Assembly (NCBI GenBank): GCA_949825025.1
Contig: OX463788.1
Span: 310,001-374,000 of the forward strand
DNA from: Siphlonurus alternatus
Taxonomy: Eukaryota > Arthropoda > Insecta > Ephemeroptera > Siphlonuridae
Length of the DNA stretch: 64,000 nt
Reading direction: 5' to 3'
Shown here one piece after another: positions 23,896-36,229 of the stretch (the first letter of the stretch is position 1; every line of letters starts with the position of its first letter). The notes under the pieces were generated by a model. The model had not been told where the DNA came from, did not search any database, and was given only the letters and a program-made list of their open reading frames with translations. The translations under genes and the position numbers were made by a program.

Positions 23896-25162
23896 CCTCT
23901 TTCAAATGAGAATAAATGCATCAGGGCAGAGGGATACATCAAGACCTTATGAACCTTTTAGCTCTATCATGGTATCTAATTAAAAACACCTACTGGGTAT
24001 ATTATTATATAAAATGCGTATTATTTATTATACATTTCATAAGAGTTAATTACTGTAAAATTTTATTTAAATAATGTAGCACTAGTATGCACTGCATTTT
24101 GTCTATAATTTATTAGAAATAAATTATGTTATGTAATGTGATATTGCATGTAATAATAATTTTATTATTCATTACACCATATTAAAGATAAAATAAATGT
24201 TGTTTTTATTTCAAATTAATGTGATACTAATAATAAAACGATTAATAATAAGAATTATACTAACTTGTGTACAAAATCTAGAGCTACATATTTAGTAGAA
24301 GGAATTTTAATCTGTTGAATAATAAAGTACTGTAAAATCAGGGAGTGTTGTATATAATATACAAAATCCACAACAACTTGTTTGTTAGCATAAAATGCTT
24401 GAATGAATTGAAAAATGGCAGGTAAAGAGGCTAGGATTTACATGACAAGTATCCCTCCCCCTCCTCACCAGCAAGAAAGTGCACTGCTTATCTCATGCTT
24501 CCATATTTTATGTACAAAAACATTGATCTTCTCGCTATGATAGTTACTAAACTTTTTTAATTTCTTTTTTACGTAGAAAATTAAGTGAAATAATAATGGA
24601 GATTCCAAAAATTTTACTTATAAACAAACTTTGCTTATACTCGAATCTTATTTTTCTATCCTGTGTAGCTGTACAACATTTATGAATGACTTTTATGATG
24701 AAAGCCATTGTTATATACTCCCCTCACATTCTAAGAAGAATATACCTGCATGTCCTACATTCTGTACTTTTAACCTACGCACGGAAGAAGTTTTTGCATT
24801 GAAAAACAAATCAATAGAACGCATCAACAAATTGATGTTTTTTTCAATAATAAATTAATCATTCTGAAAATTAAAAAAGTAGGATAAATTGCGTTTTTTT
24901 CTCTTCATTTTAGCGTTAAAAAATAATTTTGATGTGATAATTAGGGAAGTAGTTATACAATACATTATGAAATATAGAATATAATTATTATAAAATATTA
25001 ATTAAATTATTACAAGAAAAAATCAAAATAATTTGAGAGTTCAGTTTATATCAGTTAAGGTGTTAAAATATCAGAAGGCTAGCGCTTATAGTTTTTATGA
25101 AATTCAAGTTTAAAAATGGGGTATAGAAAATCCCATTGTCCCGACACAATTGTACTTTAGTA
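23896..25162. other. AT-rich transposon interior, right part, no gene recognised
   Basis: Unique AT-rich DNA up to the right end of the element. A plus-strand frame at 24631-24858 (75 codons from an ATG) includes several Cys and His residues, among them CYILPSHSKKNIPACPTFC. Their spacing does not match the piggyBac C-terminal cysteine-rich domain as I know it, and no promoter or homology supports it. I leave it as a possible decayed fragment without a function. A pyrimidine-rich CCCTCCCCCTCCTCACC lies near 24452. Confidence 0.55.
25116..25134 (+). repeat. Subterminal motif, right end of the transposon
   Basis: ATGGGGTATAGAAAATCCC lies about 30 bp inside the right terminal repeat. It matches the reverse complement of 22229-22247 at 17 of 19 positions and resembles 22031-22048, so three related motifs cluster at the two ends of the element. 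Confidence 0.6.
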
Positions 25163-25176
25163 AGACCTGGTGAGTG
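25163..25176 (-). repeat. Right terminal inverted repeat
   Basis: AGACCTGGTGAGTG on the plus strand reads CACTCACCAGGTCT on the minus strand, pairing with the left end at 22017. The base after it begins the second TTAA. Confidence 0.88.
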
Positions 25177-25180
25177 TTAA
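25177..25180. repeat. Right target-site duplication, TTAA
   Basis: Second copy of the four-base target. The satellite monomer resumes immediately after it with ATGAATCCGT. Removing 22017-25180 restores a normal monomer matching the copy at 18148. Confidence 0.93.
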
Positions 25181-28009
25181 ATGAATCCGTAAAAAAGTTT
25201 GATGAAACCAGGGGATAAAGGAACAACTTTGTCTTGGAGGTGGAAATTTATTAAAAAAAATCAACGATCCTCGGTATAAAAAAATTTCTAGGGAACGAAG
25301 TAAACGTTGTGCCAGTTACTGACACATCACAGATTATAGGTATCAACACCCTTTAAATGAATCCGTAAAAAGATTTGAGGAAACCAGGGAATAAAGGAAC
25401 AATTTTGTCTTGGAGGTGGAAATTTATTAAAAAAAATCAACGATCCTCGGCATAAAAAAATTTCTAGGGAAAGAAGTAAACGTCGTGCCAGTTACTGACA
25501 CATCACAGATTATAGGTAACAACATACTTTAAATGAATCCGTAAAAAAATTTGATGAAACCAGGGGATAAAGAACAATTTTGTCTTGGAGGTGGAAATTT
25601 ATTAAAAAAAATCAACGATCCTCGGTATAAAAAAAATTCTAGGGAACGAAGTAAACGTCGTGCCTGTTACTGACGCATCTCAGATTATAGGTAACAACAT
25701 CATTTAAATGAATCCGTAAAAAAAATTGATGAAACCAGGGGATAAAGGAACAATTTTGTCTTGGTGGTGGAAATTTATTAAAAAAAATCAACGATCCTCG
25801 GTATAAAAAAAATTCTAGGGAACGAAGTAAACGTCGTGCCAGTTACTGAAACATCACAGATTATAGGACACAACGTCCTTTAAATGAATCCGTAAAAAAA
25901 TTTGATGAAACCAGGGAATAAAGGAACAATTTTGTCTTGGAGGTGGAAATTTATTAAAAAAAATCAACGATCCTCGGTATAAAAAAATTTCTAGGGTACG
26001 AAGTGTACGTCTTGCCAGTTACTAACACATCACAGATTATAAATAATAACATCCTTTAAATGAATCCGTAAAAAAATTTGATGAAACCAGGGAATAAAGG
26101 AATAATTTTGTCTTGGTGGTCAAAATTCATTAAAAAAAATCAACGATCCTCGGCATAAATAATTTCTAGGGAACGAAGTAAACGTCGTGCCAGTTAATGA
26201 CACATCACAGATTATAGGTAACAACATCCTTTAAATGAATCCGTAAAAAAATTTGATGAAACCAGGGGATAAAGGAACAATTTTGTCTTGGAGGTGGAAA
26301 TTTATTAAAAAAAATCAACGATCCTCGGTATAAAAAAATTTCTAGGGAATGTAGTGTACGTCGTGCCAGTTACTGACACATCACAGATTATAGGTAACAA
26401 CACCCTTTAAATGAATCTGTAAAAAAATTTGAGGAAACCAGGGAATAAAGGAACAATTTTGTCTTGGAGGTGGAAATTTATTAAAAAAAATCAACGATCC
26501 TCGGCATAAAAAAATTTCTAGGGAAAGAAGTAAACGTCGTGTCAGTTACTGACACATCACAGATTATAGGTAACAACATCCTTTAAATGAATCCGTAAAA
26601 AAATTTGATGAAACCAGGGGATAAAGAACAATTTTGTCTTGGAGGTGGAAATTTATTAAAAAAAATCAACGATCCTCGGTATAAAAAAAATTCTAGGGAA
26701 CGAAGTAAACGTCGTGCCTGTTACTGACGCATCTCAAATTATAGGTAACAACATCATTTAAATGAATCCGTAAAAAAAATTGATGAAACCAGGGGATAAA
26801 GGAACAATTTTGTCTTGGTGGTGGAAATTTATTAAAAAAAATCAACGATCCTCGGTATAAAAAAAATTCTAGGGAACGAAGTAAACGTCGTGCCAGTTAC
26901 TGACACATCACAGATTATAGGACACAACGTCCTTTAAATGAATCCGTAAAAAAATTTGATGAAACCAGGGAATAAAGGAACAATTTTGTCTTGGAGGTGG
27001 AAATTTATTAAAAAAAATCAACGATCCTCGGTATAAAAAAATTTCTAGGGTACGAAGTGTACGTCTTGCCAGTTACTAACACATCACAGATTATAAATAA
27101 TAACATCCTTTAAATGAATCCGTAAAAAAATTTGATGAAACCAGGGAATAAAGGAATAATTTTGTCTTGGTGGTGAAAATTCATTAAAAAAAATCAACGA
27201 TCCTCGGCATAAATAATTTCTAGGGAACGAAGTAAACGTCGTGCCAGTTAATGACACATCACAGATTATAGGTAACAACATCCTTTAAATGAATCCGTAA
27301 AAAAATTTGATGAAACCAGGGGAAAAAGGAACAATTTTGTCTTGGAGGTGGAAATTTATTAAAAAAAATCAACGATCCTCGGTATAAAAAAATTTCTAGG
27401 GAATGTAGTGTACGTCGTGCCAGTTACTGACACATCACAGATTATAGGTATCAACACCCTTTAAATGAATCTGTAAAAAAATTTGAGGAAACCAGGGAAT
27501 AAAGGAACAATTTTGTCTTGGAGGTGGAAATTTATTAAAAAAAATCAACGATCCTCGGCATAAAAAAATTTCTAGGGAAAGAAGTAAACGTCGTGCCAGT
27601 TACTGACACATCACAGATTATAGGTAACAACATCTTTTAAATGAATCCGTAAAAAAATTTGATGAAACCAGGGGATAAAGAACAATTTTGTCTTGGAGGT
27701 GGAAATTTATTAAAAAAAATCAACGATCCTCAGTATAAAAAAAATTCTAGGGAACGAAGTAAACGTCGTGCCTGTTACTGACGCATCTCAGATTATAGGT
27801 AACAACATCATTTAAATGAATCCGTAAAAAAATTTGATGAAACCAGGGGATAAAGGAACAATTTTGTCTTGGTGGTGGAAATTTATTGAAAAAAATCAAC
27901 GATCCTCGGTATAAAAAAATTTCTAGGGAACGAAGTAAACGTCGTGCCAGTTACTGACACATCACAGATTATAGGTAAAAACATTCTTTAAATGAATCCG
28001 TAAAAAAAT

Positions 28010-31000
28010 TTGATGAAACCAGGGAATAAAGGAACAATTTTGTCTTGGAGGTGGAAATTTATTAAAAAAAATCAACGATCCTCGGTATAAAAAAATTTCT
28101 AGGGTACGAAGTGTACGTCGTGCCAGTTACTAACACATCACAGATTATAAATAATAACATCCTTTAAATGAATCCGTAAAAAAATTTGATGAAACCAGGG
28201 AATAAAGGAATAATTTTGTCTTGGAGGTGAAAATTTATTAAAAAAAATCAATGATCCTCGGCATAAATAATTTCTAGGGTACGAAGTAAACGTCGTGCCA
28301 GTTAATGACACATCACAGATTATAGGTAACAACGTCCTTTAAATGAATCCGTAAAAAAATTTGATGAAACCAGGGGATAAAGGAACAATTTTGTCTTGGA
28401 GGTGGAAATTTATTAAAAAAAATCAACGATCCTCGGTATAAAAAAAATTCTAGGGAATGTAGTGTACGTCGTGCCAGTTACTGACACATCACAGATTATA
28501 GGTAACAACATCTTTTAAATGAATCCGTAAAAAAATTTGATGAAACCAGGGAATAAAGGAACAATTTTGTCTTGGAGGTGGAAATTTATTAAAAAAATCA
28601 ACGATCCTCGGTATAAAAAAATTTCTAGGTAACGAAATGTACGTCGTGCCAGTTACTGACACATCACAGATTATAGGTAACAAAATTTTTTAAATGAATC
28701 TGTAAAAAAAGTTGATGAAACCAGGGGATAAAGGAACAATTTTGTCTTGGAGGTGGAAATTTATTAAAAAAAATCAACGATCCTCGGTATAAAAAAAATT
28801 CTAGGGAACGAAGTAAACGTCGTGCCAGTTACTGACACATCTCATATTATAGGTAACAACATCCTTTAAATGAATCCGTAAAAAAAAATTGATGAAACCA
28901 GGGGATAAAGGAACATTTTTGTCTTGGAGGTGGAAATTTATTAAAAAAAATCAACGATCCTCGGTATAAAAAAATTTCTAGGGTACGAAATGTACGTCGA
29001 GCCAGTTACTAACACATCACAGATTATAGGTAATAACATCTTTTAAATGAATCCGTAAAAAAATTTGATGAAACCAGGGAATAAAGGAACAATTTTGTCT
29101 TGGAGGTGGAAATTTATTAAAAAAAATCAACGATCCTCGGCATTGAAAAATTTCTAGGGAACGAAGTAAACGTCGTGCCAGTTACTGACACATCACAGAT
29201 TTTAGGTAACAACATCCTTTAAATGAATCCGTAAAAAAATTTAATGAAACCAGGGTATAAAGGAACATTTTTGTCTTGGAGTTGGAAATTTATTAAAAAA
29301 AATCAACGATCCTCAGTATAAAAAAATTTCTAGGTAACGAAGTAAACGTCGTGTCAGTTACTGACACATCACAGATTATAGGTAACAACATCTTTTAAAT
29401 GAATCCGTAAAAAAATTTGATGAAACCAGGGGATAAAGGAACATTTTTGTCTTGGAGGTGGAAATTTATTAAAAAAAATCAACGATCCTCGGTATAAAAA
29501 AATTTCTAGGGTACGAAGTGTACGTCGTGCCAGTTACGAACACATCACAGATTATAGGTAATAACATCTTTTAAATGAATCCGTAAAAAAATTTGATGAA
29601 ACCAGGGAATAAAGGAACAATTTTGTCTTGGAGGTGGAAATTTATTAAAAAAAATCAACGATCCTCGGCATAGAAAAATTACTAGGGAACGAAGTAAACG
29701 TCGTGCCAGTTACTGACACATCACAGATTATAGGTAACAACATCTTTTAAATGAATCCGTAAAAAAATTTAATGAAACCAGGGGATAAAGGAACATTTTT
29801 GTCTTGGAGTTGGAAATTTATTAAAAAAAATCAATGATCCTCGGTATAAAAAAATTTCTAGGTAACGAAGTAAACGTCGTGTCAGTTACTGACACATCAC
29901 AGATTATAGGTAACAACATCTTTTAAATGAATCCGTAAAAAAATTTGATGAAACCAGGGGATAAAGGAACAATTTTGTCTTGGAGGTGGAAATTTATTAA
30001 AAAAAAATCAACGATCCTCGGTATAAAATAATTTCTAGGGAATGAAGTGTAAGTCGTGCCGGTTACTGTCACATCACAGATTATAGGTAACAACATCTTT
30101 TAAATGAATCCGTAAAAAAATTTAATGAAACCAGGGAATAAAGGAACAATTTTGTCTTGGAGGTGGAAATTCATTAAAAAAATCAACGATCTTCGGTATA
30201 AAAAAATTTCTAGGGAACGTAGTGTACGTCGTGCCAGTTACTGACACATCACAGATTATAGGTAACAACATCTTTTAAATGAATCCGTAAAAAAATTTGA
30301 TGAAACCAGGGGATAAAGGAACAATTTTGTCTTGGAATGGAAATTTATTAAAAAAAAATCAACGATCCTCGGTATAAAAAAATTTCTAGGGAACGAAGTA
30401 AACGTCGTGCCAGTTACTGACACATCACAGATTATAGGACACAACGTCCTTTAAATGAATCCGTAAAAAAATTTGATGAAACCAGGGAATAAAGGAACAA
30501 TTTTGTCTTGGAGGTGGAAATTTATTAAAAAAAATCAACGATCCTCGGTATAAAAAAATTTCTAGGGTACGAAGTGTACGTCGTGTCAGTTACTAACACA
30601 TCACAGATTATAAATAATAACATCCTTTAAATGAATCCGTAAAAAAATTTGATGAAACCAGGGAATAAAGGAATAATTTTGTCTTGGAGGTGAAAATTTA
30701 TTAAAAAAAATCAACGATCCTCGGCATAAATAATTTCTAGGGAACGAAGTAAACGTCGTGCCAGTTAATGACACATCACAGATTATAGGTAACAACATCC
30801 TTTAAATGAATCCGTAAAAAAATTTGATGAAACCAGGGGATTAAGGAACAATTTTGTCTTGGAGGTGGAAATTTATTAAAAAAAATCAACGATCCTCGGT
30901 ATAAAAAAATTTCTAGGGAATGTAGTGTACGTCGTGCCAGTTACTGACACATCACAGATTATAGGTAACAACATCTTTTAAATGAATCCGTAAAAAAATT

Positions 31001-31215
31001 TGATGAAACCAGGGAATAAAGGAACAATTTTGTCTTGGAGGTGGAAATTTATTAAAAAAATCAACGATCCTCGGTATAAAAAAATTTCTAGGTTACGAAA
31101 TGTACGTCGTGCCAGTTACTGACACATCACAAATTATAGGTAACAAAATCTTTTAAATGAATCTGTAAAAAAAATTGATGAAACCAGGGGATAAAGGAAC
31201 ATTTTTGTCTTAAAG
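28010..31215. repeat. Higher-order block, copy 1 (~3.2 kb; matches 32757-35962)
   Basis: It aligns at an offset of 4,747 bp (27 monomers), with shared rare variants: ATCAATGATCC with CTAGGGTACGAAGTAAAC (28250 and 32997), CGTCGAGCC (28996 and 33743), GGAATGGAAATTT (30334 and 35081), and TAAAATAATTTC with GTGTAAGTCG (30025 and 34772). Alignment starts just after GGTAAAAACATTC (28,000), which faces GGACACAACGTCC in the partner. It ends near 31215, where AATCAACGAAAGTCGG faces TATCAACGATCCTCGG. Confidence 0.88.
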
Positions 31216-32756
31216 GTGAAAATTTTTTAAAAAAATCAACGAAAGTCGGTATAAAAAAATTTCTAGGGAACGAAGTGTACGTCGTGCCAGTTACTGACAC
31301 ATCACAGATTATAGGTAACAACATCCTTTAAATGAATCCGTAAAAAATTTGATGAAACCAGGGGATAAAGGAACATTTTTGTCTTGGAGGTGGAAATTTA
31401 TTAAAAAAAATCAACGATCCTCGGTATAAAAAAATTTCTAGGGTACGAAGTGTACGTCGTGCCAGTTACTAACACATCGCAGATTATAGGTAATAACATC
31501 TTTTAAATGAATCCGTAAAAAAATTTGATGAAACCAGGGAATAAAGGAACAATTTTGTCTTGGAGGTGGAAATTTATTAAAAAAAATCAACGATCCTCGG
31601 CATAGAAAAATTTCTAGGGAACGAAGTAAACGTCGTGCCAGTTACTGACACATCACAGATTATAGGTAACAACATCCTTTAAATGAATCCGTAAAAAAAT
31701 TTAATGAAACCAGGGTATAAAGGAACATTTTTGTCTTGGAGTTGGAAATTTATTAAAAAAAATCAACGATCCTCAGTATAAAAAAATTTCTAGGTAACGA
31801 AGTAAACGTTGTGTCAGTTACTGACACATCACAGATTATAGGTAACAACATCCTTTAAATGAATCCGTAAAAAAATTTGATGAAACCAGGGAATAAAGGA
31901 ACAATTTTGTCTTGGAGGTGGAAATTTATTAAAAAAAATCAACGATCCTCGGTATAAAAAAATTTCTAGGGTACGAAGTGTACGTCGTGCCAGTTACTAA
32001 CACATCACAGATTATAGGTAACAACATCATTTAAATGAATCCGTAAAAAAATTTGATGAAACCAGGGGATAAAGGAACAATTTTGTCTTGGTGGTGGAAA
32101 TTTATTAAAAATAATCAACGATCCTCGGTATAAAAAAAATTCTAGGGAACGAAGTAAACGTTGTGCCAGTTACTGACACATCTCATATTATAGGTAACAA
32201 CATCTTTTAAATGAATCCATAAAAAAATTTGATGAAACCAGGGGATAAAGGAACATTTTTGTCTTGGAGGTGGAAAATTATTAAAAAAAATCAACGATCC
32301 TCGGTATAAAAAAATTTCTAGGGTACGAAGTGTACGTCGTGCCAGTTACTAACACATCACAGATTATAGGTAATAACATCTTTTAAATGAATCCGTAAAA
32401 AAATTTGATGAAACCAGGGAATAAAGGAACAATTTTGTCTTGGAGGTGGAAATTTATTAAAAAAAATCAACGATCCTCGGCATAGAAAAATTACTAGGGA
32501 ACGAAGTAAACGTCGTGCCAGTTACTGACACATCACAGAATATAGGTATCAACATCCTTTAAATGAATCCGTAAAAAAATTTAATGAAACCAGGGGATAA
32601 AGGAACATTTTTGTCTTGGAGTTGGAAATTTATTAAAAAATATCAACGATCCTCGGTATAAAAAAATTTCTAGGGAACGAAGTAAACGTCGTGCCAGTTA
32701 CTGACACATCACAGATTATAGGACACAACGTCCTTTAAATGAATCCGTAAAAAAAT

Positions 32757-35700
32757 TTGATGAAACCAGGGAATAAAGGAACAATTCTGTCTTGGAGGTG
32801 GAAATTTATTAAAAAAAATCAACGATCCTCGGTATAAAAAAATTTCTAGGGTACGAAGTGTACGTCGTGCCAGTTACTAACACATCACAGATTATAAATA
32901 ATAACATCCTTTAAATGAATCCGTAAAAAAATTTGATGAAACCAGGGAATAAAGGAATAATTTTGTCTTGGAGGTGAAAATTTATTAAAAAAAATCAATG
33001 ATCCTCGGCATAAATAATTTCTAGGGTACGAAGTAAACGTCGTGCCAGTTAATGACACATCACAGATTATAGGTAACAACGTCCTTTAAATGAATCCGTA
33101 AAAAAATTTGATGAAACCAGGGGATAAAGGAACAATTTTGTCTTGGAGGTGGAAATTTATTAAAAAAAATCAACGATCCTCGGTATAAAAAAAATTCTAG
33201 GGAATGTAGTGTACGTCGTGCCAGTTACTGACACATCACAGATTATAGGTAACAACATCTTTTAAATGAATCCGTAAAAAAATTTGATGAAACCAGGGAA
33301 TAAAGGAACAATTTTGTCTTGGAGGTGGAAATTTATTAAAAAAATCAACGATCCTCGGTATAAAAAAATTTCTAGGTAACGAAATGTACGTCGTGCCAGT
33401 TACTGACACATCAAAGATTATAGGTAACAAAATTTTTTAAATGAATCTGTAAAAAAAGTTGATGAAACCAGGGGATAAAGGAACAATTTTGTCTTGGAGG
33501 TGGAAATTTATTAAAAAAAATCAACGATCCTCGGTATAAAAAAAATTCTAGGGAACGAAGTAAACGTCGTGCCAGTTACTGACACATCTCATATTATAGG
33601 TAACAACATCCTTTAAATGAATCCGTAAAAAAAAATTGATGAAACCAGGGGATAAAGGAACATTTTTGTCTTGGAGGTGGAAATTTATTAAAAAAAATCA
33701 ACGATCCTCGGTATAAAAAAATTTCTAGGGTACGAAATGTACGTCGAGCCAGTTACTAACACATCACAGATTATAGGTAATAACATCTTTTAAATGAATC
33801 CGTAAAAAAATTTGATGAAACCAGGGAATAAAGGAACAATTTTGTCTTGGAGGTGGAAATTTATTAAAAAAAATCAACGATCCTCGGCATTGAAAAATTT
33901 CTAGGGAACGAAGTAAACGTCGTGCCAGTTACTGACACATCACAGATTTTAGGTAACAACATCCTTTAAATGAATCCGTAAAAAAATTTAATGAAACCAG
34001 GGTATAAAGGAACATTTTTGTCTTGGAGTTTGAAATTTATTAAAAAAAATCAACGATCCTCAGTATAAAAAAATTTCTAGGTAACGAAGTAAACGTCGTG
34101 TCAGTTACTGACACATCACAGATTATAGGTAACAACATCTTTTAAATGAATCCGTAAAAAAATTTGATGAAACCAGGGGATAAAGGAACATTTTTGTCTT
34201 GGAGGTGGAAATTTATTAAAAAAAATCAACGATCCTCGGTATAAAAAAATTTCTAGGGTACGAAGTGTACGTCGTGCCAGTTACTAACACATCACAGATT
34301 ATAGGTAATAACATCTTTTAAATGAATCCGTAAAAAAATTTGATGAAACCAGGGAATAAAGGAACAATTTTGTCTTGGAGGTGGAAATTTATTAAAAAAA
34401 ATCAACGATCCTCGGCATAGAAAAATTACTAGGGAACGAAGTAAACGTCGTGCCAGTTACTGACACATCACAGATTATAGGTAACAACATCTTTTAAATG
34501 AATCCGTAAAAAAATTTAATGAAACCAGGGGATAAAGGAACATTTTTGTCTTGGAGTTGGAAATTTATTAAAAAAAATCAATGATCCTCGGTATAAAAAA
34601 ATTTCTAGGTAACGAAGTAAACGTCGTGTCAGTTACTGACACATCACAGATTATAGGTAACAACATCTTTTAAATGAATCCGTAAAAAAATTTGATGAAA
34701 CCAGGGGATAAAGGAACAATTTTGTCTTGGAGGTGGAAATTTATTAAAAAAAAATCAACGATCCTCGGTATAAAATAATTTCTAGGGAATGAAGTGTAAG
34801 TCGTGCCGGTTACTGTCACATCACAGATTATAGGTAACAACATCTTTTAAATGAATCCGTAAAAAAATTTAATGAAACCAGGGAATAAAGGAACAATTTT
34901 GTCTTGGAGGTGGAAATTCATTAAAAAAATCAACGATCTTCGGTATAAAAAAATTTCTAGGGAACGTAGTGTACGTCGTGCCAGTTACTGACACATCACA
35001 GATTATAGGTAACAACATCTTTTAAATGAATCCGTAAAAAAATTTGATGAAACCAGGGGATAAAGGAACAATTTTGTCTTGGAATGGAAATTTATTAAAA
35101 AAAAATCAACGATCCTCGGTATAAAAAAATTTCTAGGGAACGAAGTAAACGTCGTGCCAGTTACTGACACATCACAGATTATAGGACACAACGTCCTTTA
35201 AATGAATCCGTAAAAAAATTTGATGAAACCAGGGAATAAAGGAACAATTTTGTCTTGGAGGTGGAAATTTATTAAAAAAAATCAACGATCCTCGGTATAA
35301 AAAAATTTCTAGGGTACGAAGTGTACGTCGTGTCAGTTACTAACACATCACAGATTATAAATAATAACATCCTTTAAATGAATCCGTAAAAAAATTTGAT
35401 GAAACCAGGGAATAAAGGAATAATTTTGTCTTGGAGGTGAAAATTTATTAAAAAAAATCAACGATCCTCGGCATAAATAATTTCTAGGGAACGAAGTAAA
35501 CGTCGTGCCAGTTAATGACACATCACAGATTATAGGTAACAACATCCTTTAAATGAATCCGTAAAAAAATTTGATGAAACCAGGGGATTAAGGAACAATT
35601 TTGTCTTGGAGGTGGAAATTTATTAAAAAAAATCAACGATCCTCGGTATAAAAAAATTTCTAGGGAATGTAGTGTACGTCGTGCCAGTTACTGACACATC

Positions 35701-35962
35701 ACAGATTATAGGTAACAACATCTTTTAAATGAATCCGTAAAAAAATTTGATGAAACCAGGGAATAAAGGAACAATTTTGTCTTGGAGGTGGAAATTTATT
35801 AAAAAAATCAACGATCCTCGGTATAAAAAAATTTCTAGGTTACGAAATGTACGTCGTGCCAGTTACTGACACATCACAAATTATAGGTAACAAAATCTTT
35901 TAAATGAATCTGTAAAAAAAGTTGATGAAACCAGGGGATAAAGGAACATTTTTGTCTTAAAG
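32757..35962. repeat. Higher-order block, copy 2 (~3.2 kb; matches 28010-31215)
   Basis: Partner of 28010-31215. A few single-base differences are visible, such as CAATTCTGTC near 32790 against CAATTTTGTC, CAAAGATTA near 33414 against CAGATTA, and GGAGTTTGAAA near 34025 against GGAGTTGGAAA. This pair is therefore slightly older than, or less homogenised than, the 2,108-bp and 1,934-bp pairs. Confidence 0.88.
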
Positions 35963-36229
35963 GTGAAAATTTTTTAAAAAATATCAACGATCCTCGGTAT
36001 AAAAAAAATTCTAGGGAACGAAGTAAACGTTGTGCCAGTTACTGACACAACTCATATTATAGGTAACAACATCCTTTAAATGAATCCGTAAAAAAAATTG
36101 ATGAAACCAGGGGATAAAGGAACATTTTTGTCATAAAGGTGGAAATTTTTTAAAAAAATCAACGAAAGTCGGTATAAAAAAATTTCTAGGGAACGAAGTG
36201 TACGTCGTGCCAGTTACTGACACATCACA

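Larger units (their letters stand above)
22017..25176. mobile_element. 3,160-bp TTAA-flanked DNA transposon, piggyBac-like, non-autonomous
   Basis: Seen directly: the only non-satellite DNA in the window sits precisely inside one monomer, between two TTAA copies, with inverted termini CACTCACTAGGTTT (left) and CACTCACCAGGTCT (right, read on the minus strand). Known of the superfamily: piggyBac transposases insert at TTAA, duplicate those four bases and act on short inverted ends, and CAC-starting ends occur in some families. Inferred: a non-autonomous or degraded member, because no DDD transposase or cysteine-rich C-terminal domain can be read in any frame. The longest internal frames are 60-75 codons and have no recognisable motifs. 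The interior is very AT-rich and holds two SINE copies that probably inserted into it. Orientation is arbitrary. Another TTAA-using family is possible. Confidence 0.85.

Noticed and set aside
24631..24858. Seventy-five-codon frame with Cys/His residues as a possible piggyBac cysteine-rich domain
   Set aside because: The Cys/His spacing does not resemble that domain, no upstream catalytic region exists, and the length is within chance for the region.
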